DNA of 18,327 bases from JBFLYE01 sp040756715 [NCBI: bacterium]. GTDB lineage: Bacteria; UBA9089; UBA9088. The notes under the pieces were generated by a model, which was not told where the DNA came from, searched no databases, and worked only from the letters and a program-made list of their open reading frames with translations. The position numbers and the translations under genes are program-made. The stretch's first letter is position 1. Each line of letters begins with the position of its first letter. Below, piece after piece: positions 1 through 6,701 of this stretch. The DNA is taken from contig JBFLYE010000212.1 in NCBI GenBank assembly GCA_040756715.1, positions 1 to 18,327 on the forward strand, given 5' to 3'.

Positions 1-69
1 TAAGATTATCTAAACACATACATTTTGTAAAGCGTTATGGAATTAACTATAATTTATTGCCTGGTAAAC

Positions 70-357
70 TTAGCGGGGAAAAATCTCTTCCTTGGGAAGA
101 AATTCCTTGAAATCCTCTCCCTTTCCTGGAAGAAGATGGACAATATGATTTTTATTCAAGGCGATAAAATCAATATGATAGATAGGCGTTGTGCCTTGAG
201 GAAGAAAAACACTTACATTGGTTAGGGCAATAAAGGTTTTTGCTCCCGCATTTAATTCATCCAAGATCCTTGCACCCATATATGTATGCATCGTTCCTTC
301 TAATCTATGGTGAAGGGTAAAAATAATCACATCCTTTTTTGCCTTATCTATTTTCAT
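70..357 (-). CDS. Small conserved protein (resembles DUF6812-type family)
   Basis: This 95-residue soluble protein has no signal peptide, membrane segment or cysteine. Its pattern is a beta-rich start (VIIFTLHHRLEGTMHTYMG), then 'ILDELN', 'FIALTNVSVFLPQG' and 'FIALNKNHIVHLLP'. This resembles a widespread family of ~90-100 residue proteins that I remember as DUF6812, in which a short strand pair is followed by '(R)LSDxLN' and 'FLxVTxA'. The family match is from memory and the function is unknown. It is the last gene of the minus-strand operon after the DUF362 gene, 33 nt downstream of its stop. It also has its own good promoter (TTGACA-N18-TAAAAT) ending 7 nt before the ATG, and no Shine-Dalgarno, so it may be translated from a leaderless mRNA. 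No terminator hairpin is visible after its TAA, and positions 1-69 hold nothing I can assign. Confidence 0.6.
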   Translation of the reverse strand: MKIDKAKKDVIIFTLHHRLEGTMHTYMGARILDELNAGAKTFIALTNVSVFLPQGTTPIYHIDFIALNKNHIVHLLPGKGEDFKEFLPKEEIFPR

Positions 358-364
358 TGTCTAA

Positions 365-394
365 ATTTTAATTTTAAAAGCAAATTTTTGTCAA
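365..394 (-). promoter_or_regulatory. Candidate sigma70-type promoter for the small gene at 357
   Basis: On the minus strand TTGACA (394-389) is followed after 18 nt by TAAAAT (370-365). The -10 ends 7 nt before the ATG at 357, so initiation would fall at or next to the start codon. The -35 hexamer contains the TGA stop (393-391) of the upstream DUF362 gene. The region is very AT-rich, so chance is possible for the -10. The exact -35 is the stronger part. Confidence 0.5.
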
Positions 395-1455
395 TAAACA
401 CTTACTAAATTATACTCCAAATTTCCCAAGCCTAAATTTTTTGCATATTCAAGCATTGCCTCGCATAAATCCCTTTTATTAAAAAGAAAATCTGTCCTTT
501 TGTTTTTATAGGCTAGGTCTAAACATGCCTTATCCAGGCTTAAAATATCATAGGAGGCAAGTATTCCTAGATTATTTGCAATCATCTCATCACCCTTTTT
601 TGAAATGCAATCGCATTCCTTGGTTATATCAAAGGCAAAATTTATGAAGAATTTATTTTTAAACTTAAGAAGGATAAAGCTTGCCACCTCAACCATTCTC
701 TTACAAAATATATAAGGGTCTTCCTTCCAATTTACAAATATAGCATCAGATTTGCAGGCACAAAGGCACTCACCACAACCCATACACAACCCCTGGTTAA
801 TAAAAGCCTTTTTGTTCTTAAAAGAAATAGAAGAAGCAGGACAAATAGAAATGCAACATCCGCAGGCACTACATTTTTCCTCTAAAATATGTGGCTTAAG
901 TGAGGAATGGATGGTTTGTTTTGTAGCCCGGGTTGACATACCCATTGCCACATTTTTTATACTACCGGCATATCCTGAGATTATATGTCCTGTTGTATGA
1001 GAAAGAACAACCAGGTTGTCTAGCATACCCACAAAAGAGGGAATTTTTATTCTCTCTATATTTGGGGAATCTAGTTTAAATTCCTTTCCTGCCTCTCCAA
1101 AAATACCATCAGCAATGATAAATGGGCAACCTACATTGGAATAGGAAAACCCTTTTTTCTCAACAAGCTCTAGATGACTAAGGGCATTCTGCCTGTTGCC
1201 TTTGTAGATAACCGATGTATCAAAAAGGAATGGTTTCGCCCCTTTCTTTTTTATCTCTCTAACTATAAGCTTAACCAGCTCTGGACTAATATTATAGATG
1301 CAGGAAGAATCTCCAATGGTAAGCTTGACAGGAATAATCTCATCCTTATTAAATTCTGAAAAGGGAGTAATTTTTTCAAGCAGGTTTTTTAAAGCCAAAA
1401 CCCTCTCTTCTGTATTCTCTCTCCCTACCTTAACAAAATACACATCAGATTTCAT
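391..1455 (-). CDS. DUF362 domain protein with two 4Fe-4S clusters
   Basis: This 354-residue cytoplasmic iron-sulfur protein combines a DUF362 domain with a bacterial ferredoxin insert. The DUF362 part shows 'IPVKLTIGDSS' near residue 45, a Gly/Ser-rich segment around 'HTTGHIISGYAGSIKNVAMG' (153-172), and a C-terminal 'GILASYDILSLDKACLDL' (297-314). The last is the usual 'GILxSxDPVAIDxAxxD' signature. Two Cx2Cx2Cx3C motifs bind clusters: C195/198/201/205 and C224/227/230/234. Members of this family occur mostly in anaerobes and their reaction is largely unknown; electron transfer is an inference. It starts 8 nt after the M29 peptidase stop, inside an operon. AGGA (1465-1462) lies 6 nt before the ATG and is supplied by a TTTAGGA heptamer that also contains the upstream TAG stop. 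Confidence 0.9.
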   Translation of the reverse strand: MKSDVYFVKVGRENTEERVLALKNLLEKITPFSEFNKDEIIPVKLTIGDSSCIYNISPELVKLIVREIKKKGAKPFLFDTSVIYKGNRQNALSHLELVEKKGFSYSNVGCPFIIADGIFGEAGKEFKLDSPNIERIKIPSFVGMLDNLVVLSHTTGHIISGYAGSIKNVAMGMSTRATKQTIHSSLKPHILEEKCSACGCCISICPASSISFKNKKAFINQGLCMGCGECLCACKSDAIFVNWKEDPYIFCKRMVEVASFILLKFKNKFFINFAFDITKECDCISKKGDEMIANNLGILASYDILSLDKACLDLAYKNKRTDFLFNKRDLCEAMLEYAKNLGLGNLEYNLVSVY

Positions 1456-1470
1456 TTAAAATCCTAAATC
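1456..1470 (-). repeat. TTTAGGA heptamer at the M29/DUF362 junction
   Basis: The minus strand reads GATTTAGGATTTTAA just before the DUF362 ATG. This is the same GATTTAGGATTT string seen at the ribD/glycosyltransferase junction and, with one extra A, inside the TPR signal peptide. Its TAG is the stop of the M29 gene and its AGGA is positioned as a ribosome binding site for the next gene. Confidence 0.45.
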
Positions 1471-2453
1471 TTTTTTCCATCAAGCTCTATGGTTGGAGAG
1501 AAAACAACATAGTCTTCGTGGAATGGGACAAATATATTTCCACCAAAGCCTGAATTATCACCAAAGGCAATATGGCAGGTTCCTAATATTTTTTCTGCCT
1601 CAAGGATATTTGTTGGATTACTTGCTTTATCATTTATTCCCATTCCAAACTCTGCGATGTTCCTTGCAAGGGGATGTTTTGAAAATATTCCTTCAAGTCT
1701 TTCCTTTGCCTCTTTTTCTCCAGAAAGCCCTATGACCACCCCATTCTCTATCTTTGCAAATAAGGGAGATTTAAGCCTCCTTTTTTCCATTACCTCAATT
1801 ACCAAAACACCATTACAACTTTTCTCCCTTGGTGCAAGAAAGACCTCGCCGGCTGGAAGATTACCAAAATCTCCCTTTTTTGTTATCAATCCATTGTCTA
1901 TTATAATTTTCCTTCCCTTTATGTTAAACATTAGCTCTGTGCCAGAAGGGGATGAAACCTTTATGTTTTCCCCTTTTTCTAAAATCCCTTTTATTTTTTC
2001 TCCCAAGCTATTCATTTTTTCGTAATCAATATCTAACGGACCAAAGAGCATAGATTTTTCAAAGAGAGGCATACTTGCATACCTTGTTCCATTTTTTGTT
2101 AATATTTTCCTAAAGCTTGTATGTGAGGTGGAAAAATTTGTAATTGAGATTAAAATGTCTGGTGGGTTTGAAATATCAAGAAAAACAGGCTCTTTCCCTT
2201 TTATTTTCTCAAAAATTTCTTTTGTTATCTTAAAGCCTGCCTTTTCCCATACCTCTTTTGGTGGCTCCTCTCCATGCGATGAAAGGGGAGGATAGGAGCA
2301 AAGATTTGTATTAAAACCAAGCCTTTTTCCTATATCTCTGAAAAGAATGGCTATCTCACTTATCTCCTTATTGAAGCAATCGGTGATGATAAGGATTTTT
2401 TCATTATCCTTCGTATCCAAATTTATTTTATAAATCTTTTCAATTTCTCTCAT
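1464..2453 (-). CDS. Aminopeptidase, M29 family (leucyl/aminopeptidase T-like)
   Basis: This 329-residue cytoplasmic metallo-aminopeptidase probably removes N-terminal residues from peptides. All five metal-ligand positions known for thermophilic M29 enzymes are present in order. They are E203 in 'NLPAGEVF', E268 in 'AEFGMGIN', H295 in 'CHIAFGDN', and H312 and D314 in 'FHEDYVV'. The final 'SPTIELDGKKI' is also typical. It is shorter than the ~400-residue aminopeptidase T enzymes because the N-terminal part is reduced, as in many uncharacterised 'leucyl aminopeptidase' homologues. Substrate preference cannot be read from the sequence. It is the first gene of the minus operon and diverges from the GNAT gene across 63 bp. 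No Shine-Dalgarno precedes the ATG; a TATAAT ends 7 nt upstream. Confidence 0.88.
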   Translation of the reverse strand: MREIEKIYKINLDTKDNEKILIITDCFNKEISEIAILFRDIGKRLGFNTNLCSYPPLSSHGEEPPKEVWEKAGFKITKEIFEKIKGKEPVFLDISNPPDILISITNFSTSHTSFRKILTKNGTRYASMPLFEKSMLFGPLDIDYEKMNSLGEKIKGILEKGENIKVSSPSGTELMFNIKGRKIIIDNGLITKKGDFGNLPAGEVFLAPREKSCNGVLVIEVMEKRRLKSPLFAKIENGVVIGLSGEKEAKERLEGIFSKHPLARNIAEFGMGINDKASNPTNILEAEKILGTCHIAFGDNSGFGGNIFVPFHEDYVVFSPTIELDGKKI

Positions 2454-2460
2454 TATTTTT

Positions 2461-2490
2461 ATTATATACTGGACAAAATTATTAAGTAAA
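2461..2490 (-). promoter_or_regulatory. Candidate promoter for the M29 operon
   Basis: On the minus strand TTTACT (2490-2485) and TATAAT (2466-2461) are 18 nt apart. The -10 is perfect and the -35 matches 4 of 6. The -10 ends 7 nt before the ATG at 2453, leaving no room for a Shine-Dalgarno, which points to a leaderless transcript. It overlaps the divergent promoter of the GNAT operon. Confidence 0.4.
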
Positions 2491-2499
2491 GATTATAAT
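2470..2499 (+). promoter_or_regulatory. Candidate promoter for the GNAT-TPR operon
   Basis: TGGACA (2470-2475, 5 of 6) and TATAAT (2494-2499, perfect) are separated by 18 nt. Initiation would fall near 2506, giving a leader of about 11 nt. The AAGGG at 2506-2510, 6 nt before the ATG at 2517, could then still act as a ribosome binding site. Confidence 0.5.
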
Positions 2500-2516
2500 A
2501 TATAAAAGGGTTATAG

Positions 2517-3017
2517 ATGATTATAGAATTAACAAGCGATGATATACAACAAGCAAAGGCAATATTTTATTCATATCCACATCATTTTAATAAACTTGGT
2601 CTCCTCAAGCTTGAGGAGGAGATGATCGATTATGTTAACAATCCAGATTTTTCAAAAAGATGCTTCTTTGTTGAGAAAGAAAGGCATCAAGTTTTGGGTG
2701 TCATTGGATATTCAAGGAGTTTAAAAAATCCCTATGAATTTGAGGTTACATGGCTTGCTGTCCGAGCTGATTTTAAAAGAAAGGGTATAGGAAAAAGGCT
2801 AATTGAGCATCTTGAGAAGAGGGTAAAAGCTCTTTCAGGAGAGATATTGGTAGTTTATACACCCGATGATATTGGTTCTATAAGCTTTTATGAGAAGATG
2901 GGCTTTATACAAAGCGGAGGGCTTTCCTCAGATAATAAAATTGGCTATAAGAAGACAATAAAGGTTCAAAAGCCAACATTTAGGTCAAGAGAAATGATCG
3001 GAATTTATGAAAGATGA
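2517..3017 (+). CDS. GNAT-family N-acetyltransferase
   Basis: This 166-residue acetyl-CoA-dependent acyltransferase carries the GNAT core. It has a beta4 strand 'FEVTWLAVRADF' (75-86), the acetyl-CoA pyrophosphate loop 'KRKGIGKRLIEHLEKRV' (87-103, Q/RxxGxG/A type), and the beta5-alpha4 segment 'DIGSISFYEKMGF' (118-130), which is typical of motif B. There is no signal peptide. The acceptor is unknown. A short tail (residues 145-166) extends past the usual end. An AAGGG lies 6 nt upstream of the ATG. The stop overlaps the start of the histidine phosphatase gene by 4 nt (ATGA), so the two are translationally coupled. The divergent neighbour is an M29 peptidase. Confidence 0.88.
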   Translation: MIIELTSDDIQQAKAIFYSYPHHFNKLGLLKLEEEMIDYVNNPDFSKRCFFVEKERHQVLGVIGYSRSLKNPYEFEVTWLAVRADFKRKGIGKRLIEHLEKRVKALSGEILVVYTPDDIGSISFYEKMGFIQSGGLSSDNKIGYKKTIKVQKPTFRSREMIGIYER

Positions 3018-3640
3018 GTGAGTGTATATTGATAAGGCATGCCCAGACAGATTGGAATAAAAGAAAGGTCTTCAGGGGAAGAAAAGATGTTGAACTAAAC
3101 AGAACAGGTATTCGTCAAGCGGAAAAAACATCAACCCTCCTGGCAGAGCTTCCTGTTGAGACAATCTATACAAGCCCCCTTAAAAGGGCATTGATTACAG
3201 CCCAGATACTAAAAAGGCCACATCCGAATGTAGAGGTAAAGGAGGTTTCTTCATTTATTGACATTGATTATGGGGAATGGCAGGGGCTTTCAGAGGATGA
3301 TGTAAAGAATAACAAGCTTTATTTAGATTGGATAACAAAACCTGAAAGTGTCACCTTTCCAGGAGGGGAATCACTGGAGGATGTTAAAAATAGGGCTCTT
3401 CCTGTTTTTGAGGAGATTGTCCAAACCTGTAAACTTTCAATCGTGGTAACCCATCGGATTGTAATTAAAATTATTCTTCTCCATATTATGGGGCTTAAGC
3501 TTTCATCTTTCTGGAGTGTCCGCCAGGATCCTTGTGGAATAACAAGGATTGAATTTATAGATAACAAATTCATCATCTCTAGCCTAAATGAGACCCATCA
3601 CCTCTATAAACCATCAGCAGAGGTAAAAGAGGATTTTTAA
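3014..3640 (+). CDS. Histidine phosphatase family protein (phosphoglycerate mutase-like)
   Basis: This 208-residue cytoplasmic phosphatase or mutase belongs to the histidine phosphatase superfamily. The catalytic pocket is complete: 'LIRHAQTDWN' has R8 and the phospho-acceptor H9, 'SPLKRA' has R58, 'DYGEWQG' has the acid E88, and 'VVTHRIV' has H147. The subfamily, with 'VTHRxVxKxxLxHxxGL' followed by 'FWSVRQDPCGI', is common among proteins annotated as alpha-ribazole phosphatase or phosphoglycerate mutase. Without cobalamin genes nearby I would not assign CobC. It overlaps the GNAT gene by ATGA, and its TAA shares one base with the ATG of the epimerase gene (TAATG). The adjacent sugar-phosphate epimerase gene makes a sugar- or nucleotide-phosphate substrate plausible, but that is inference. 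Confidence 0.88.
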   Translation: MSECILIRHAQTDWNKRKVFRGRKDVELNRTGIRQAEKTSTLLAELPVETIYTSPLKRALITAQILKRPHPNVEVKEVSSFIDIDYGEWQGLSEDDVKNNKLYLDWITKPESVTFPGGESLEDVKNRALPVFEEIVQTCKLSIVVTHRIVIKIILLHIMGLKLSSFWSVRQDPCGITRIEFIDNKFIISSLNETHHLYKPSAEVKEDF

Positions 3641-4257
3641 TGCTTGTTTATCCTGCTATTCTAACAGAAAAAAAAGAGGAATTGGGGAAGATGTTAAAGA
3701 TAGCAAGCGCTTTTTGTAAGAATGTTCATATAGATATTATGGATGGAATTTTTGTCCCTTCTAAAAGCATAGGCTATGATGACCTTATTGAAACAGACCT
3801 CTTTATGGAAATACACCTTATGGTTAGCTCTCCCATAGATTATATAGAAGGCTTTAAAAGAAAGGGTGCAAAGAGGATAATCTTTCATATTGAGGGGAAG
3901 GATTCTCCAGAGGAGGCAATAAAAAAAATAAAGGATGGAGGTTTAGAGGTAGGCATCTCGCTTAATCCCGAAACACCTATTTCCAAACTCAAGCCATTCC
4001 TTGATAATCTGGATCTTGTGCTTATTATGAGCGTTGTCCCTGGTTTTTATGGAAGCACATTTATACCCGATGTTCTTTCTAAAGCAAAAAAGCTCAAAAA
4101 AGAAAGATCAGACCTTTGTCTTGAGATGGATGGTGGCATAAAGCTTTCAAATATTTCCCTTTTAAAAGATGCAGGGATTGATATTGCCGCGGTTGGATCA
4201 GAGATATTCAAAGCATCAAACCCATCTTTTGTTTTTAATGAGCTTTCAAAGGTATGA
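3640..4257 (+). CDS. rpe: Ribulose-phosphate 3-epimerase-like protein
   Basis: This 205-residue TIM-barrel protein belongs to the D-ribulose-5-phosphate 3-epimerase family, which interconverts ribulose-5-P and xylulose-5-P in the pentose phosphate pathway. The metal and acid/base residues are all present: H30 and D32 in 'VHIDIMDG', H59 in 'EIHLMV' and D164 in 'EMDGGI'. Other canonical positions are altered. The N-terminal 'PSILSAD' reads 'PAILTEK', and the phosphate/substrate loop 'SVNPGFGGQ' reads 'SVVPGFYGS' (N to V at 133, G to Y at 137). The length is a little short for the family (~215-225). Substrate specificity may therefore differ from standard Rpe. It is translationally coupled on both sides (TAATG upstream, ATGA downstream into the TPR gene). 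Confidence 0.8.
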   Translation: MLVYPAILTEKKEELGKMLKIASAFCKNVHIDIMDGIFVPSKSIGYDDLIETDLFMEIHLMVSSPIDYIEGFKRKGAKRIIFHIEGKDSPEEAIKKIKDGGLEVGISLNPETPISKLKPFLDNLDLVLIMSVVPGFYGSTFIPDVLSKAKKLKKERSDLCLEMDGGIKLSNISLLKDAGIDIAAVGSEIFKASNPSFVFNELSKV

Positions 4258-6650
4258 AAAGAATTTGGGATTTGGGATTTAGGAATTTAGGACTTTTATT
4301 GTTCATCATTTCATTAAATATATTTGCCCAGAATCTCCCCTATGAATTTTACAAAAATGGGCTATTTAATCTTACTCAAGGTTATTTAAGGGATACACAA
4401 GAAGAGGATGGCCTTTTTCTTAAGGCAGAATCTTTATTCTTTCTATGTTCCTATAAAACGGCATATAAAAATTATTTAATCCTTAAAGAAATCTCCCTGG
4501 ATGAAGAAAGGCTTTCTACTGTATATTACAGGATTGCTGATTGCCTGTGGTTCATCGATAAAAAAGAAGAGGCAATTTCTTCCTATCAAGAAGCACTTTC
4601 AAGATACCCCAATAACCCATCATCCTCTTATGCCATCTTTAGAATTATCCAATATTATCTTGAAATAAAGGATTATGATCGGGCTGTTTCGCTATTTTCT
4701 TCATACCTTATAGATTATCCAAACCTTCCCTGGAAAGACAGCGTCTTTTATTCCATAGCAGTGTCATTTGAAGAAATCAAGGATTATAACAGGGTTATTT
4801 CCTATTACAAAAAGATTTTGGAAACATCAAAGGATGATCTCTTAAGAAGAAATTCCCTATCCTCCCTGGCAAGAATTTATTATGAGAATGGTGATTTTGA
4901 GAAATCCCTATTCTATGCAAACTGCCTGGTTAAATCATACCCATCAGATTCCTCCTTTATTCTTCTATTTTCTTGCCTTTTTAATATGAAAAGATTTGAA
5001 GATGCGGTTTCTGTTTTTCCAAAAATTTCATCTCCCACAAAGGAGCTTTATCTTGCACAAGCAGAAAGTTTATATAGCCTTGGGAGATTTAATGAGGCAG
5101 TGGATTTCTATAAAAAAGGAGGGGCAAAAACAGGCATTTCATTTTCTTATCTTAAGCTTTCTAAAATAGACCTTGCCTTAGAGGAGCTAAAGAAAATAGG
5201 CGATGATAGAAGCTTATATCTTATAGCCCAAATAGGAGAGGATAATGAAAAGATTAAGGCGTATGAGAAGATTATTGCAGATTACCCAAAAAGCAGCTTT
5301 AGGGAGGAGGCATTTTTAAGGCTCTCTCTTTTGTATCTTAAAATTGGAAGTATAACAGAATGCTTGGTAATGTGTGATGAAATGATAAAGGAATACCCAA
5401 AGACCCCCCTTTCCCTTACTTGCCTTTACAATGTAGGAATAAGCCTTGATAATGAAGAATACCTTTGGCGCATTGTTTCTCTATACCCAAATTTCTCAAA
5501 AAATCCCGAGATTCTTTACAAAATTGGTGATAATAGGATGAAAAAGGGACAATACAAAGAGGCAATAGATGCCTTTTCTTCTTTAATAGAAAAATACCCA
5601 AAGAGTGAATTGTTTGGCTATAGCCTCTACAATACGGCATTCCTTTATAATAAAATTGGGAATCCAAAGAAGGCAAGGCTGGTGTATAAAACCATTCCTG
5701 CCATTGATAAAGAATTAGGAGAAAGGGCATTGTTTTATTCAGCAAACATATCATTTAACCTCAAGGATTATGGCCTGGCAATTTCAGATTATCAAAGCCT
5801 TATAAAGCAATATCCAAAATCAAGCTTTGTTTCTGCCTCAATATACCAGATAGGGTGGTGCTATTATAAAAAGGAAAGGTTTGATGATGCCAGAAAATAT
5901 TTTACCAAGATAATCTTAAATTATAAAGAAAGCCCATATTTTTCTTGTTCTATTTATTGGCTTGCCTGGACTTACTTTGAGGAGGGAAGGTATGATGAGG
6001 CAATTGAGGCATATTTAAGGCTACAAAGGGAGTTTCCCGAGGATAGCCTATCAAAGGATGCCTATCTTAGAATAGGCTTGTGTTTTTATAATCAGGGTGA
6101 ATACAAAGAGGCAATTTCTTCCTATCAAAAGCTTGTTGAAAAAGGGGCTGATAAAGCCTTAATGGAGGAGGCATTGTATCAAATAGGAGAGGCATTTATA
6201 AAGGACAATAAACCAGGGGCTGCCATAAATTATTATAATCTTTTCCTTGAAAAAGGGCAGGAGAAAGAGATGGCTAAAAAGATAAGAAAAAGGATTGCCC
6301 AAATCTATTATTTAGAGGGAAAGAAAAAGGATTCTAGAGAGGAATATAAAAAGCTTCTCTCAGAAGACCTTACGGATGATGAAAAAGCTGATGCATATTA
6401 TTGGATAGGAAGGACATATTTACCCGATGCAAAGGAGGAGGCAATTGTTTATTTTAGAAAGGTAGCTGAGCTTTATCAAAGCTCAGAATGGGCAGCTGAT
6501 TCCCTCTTTAGAATAGGTGTTATCCTTTATTCCTCTGGCGATTATGAGGATGCATATTTTGAATTTAAAAGGCTAATAAAAAATTATCCTAAGAGGGATG
6601 ATTTGATAAAAGAGGCAAAGGCATATATTACGAAAATTGAGAAGAGATGA
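4254..6650 (+). CDS. Secreted tetratricopeptide-repeat protein
   Basis: This 798-residue protein has a signal peptide (hydrophobic core 'LLLFIISLNIFA', likely cut after Ala-25) followed by TPR helices over essentially its whole length. Well over a dozen units are visible, with repeated 'Y..G.Y.EAI..Y..L...YPKS' patterns like those of BamD/YbgF-type and 'Tol-Pal' TPR proteins. There is no C-terminal membrane anchor or enzymatic domain. It probably acts as a periplasmic or outer-membrane scaffold; its partners are unknown. The ATG overlaps the rpe stop by ATGA. Codons 5-13 are made of a 7-bp repeat (TTTGGGA/TTTAGGA), so the stretch between the MKR start and the hydrophobic core is unusually long and encoded by repeat DNA. 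The gene ends 51 bp from the convergent PorV-like gene; I see no clear terminator there. Confidence 0.88.
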   Translation: MKRIWDLGFRNLGLLLFIISLNIFAQNLPYEFYKNGLFNLTQGYLRDTQEEDGLFLKAESLFFLCSYKTAYKNYLILKEISLDEERLSTVYYRIADCLWFIDKKEEAISSYQEALSRYPNNPSSSYAIFRIIQYYLEIKDYDRAVSLFSSYLIDYPNLPWKDSVFYSIAVSFEEIKDYNRVISYYKKILETSKDDLLRRNSLSSLARIYYENGDFEKSLFYANCLVKSYPSDSSFILLFSCLFNMKRFEDAVSVFPKISSPTKELYLAQAESLYSLGRFNEAVDFYKKGGAKTGISFSYLKLSKIDLALEELKKIGDDRSLYLIAQIGEDNEKIKAYEKIIADYPKSSFREEAFLRLSLLYLKIGSITECLVMCDEMIKEYPKTPLSLTCLYNVGISLDNEEYLWRIVSLYPNFSKNPEILYKIGDNRMKKGQYKEAIDAFSSLIEKYPKSELFGYSLYNTAFLYNKIGNPKKARLVYKTIPAIDKELGERALFYSANISFNLKDYGLAISDYQSLIKQYPKSSFVSASIYQIGWCYYKKERFDDARKYFTKIILNYKESPYFSCSIYWLAWTYFEEGRYDEAIEAYLRLQREFPEDSLSKDAYLRIGLCFYNQGEYKEAISSYQKLVEKGADKALMEEALYQIGEAFIKDNKPGAAINYYNLFLEKGQEKEMAKKIRKRIAQIYYLEGKKKDSREEYKKLLSEDLTDDEKADAYYWIGRTYLPDAKEEAIVYFRKVAELYQSSEWAADSLFRIGVILYSSGDYEDAYFEFKRLIKNYPKRDDLIKEAKAYITKIEKR
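4264..4292 (+). repeat. Heptamer repeat in the TPR signal peptide
   Basis: Units are TTTGGGA (4264-4270), TTTGGGA (4271-4277), TTTAGGA (4278-4284), one extra A, then TTTAGGA (4286-4292). They encode IWDLGFRNLG directly after the codons MKR. The single-base offset between units three and four keeps the reading frame open into the hydrophobic core. Confidence 0.7.
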
Positions 6651-6701
6651 TGTTTAGCACGGCTCAAACAATTACAAATTGTAAATTGCCTCAACTTTAA
6701 A

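Noticed and set aside
1657-2025. 122-codon open frame on the plus strand opposite the M29 gene
   Set aside because: The minus-strand frame has all five M29 metal ligands. The plus frame is low-complexity Phe/Pro/Ser-rich antisense with no start context.
6651-6701. Inverted repeat TTACAA-A-TTGTAA between the convergent TPR and PorV-like genes as a terminator
   Set aside because: The stem is six AT-rich pairs with a one-base centre that cannot form a normal loop, and no T-run follows.
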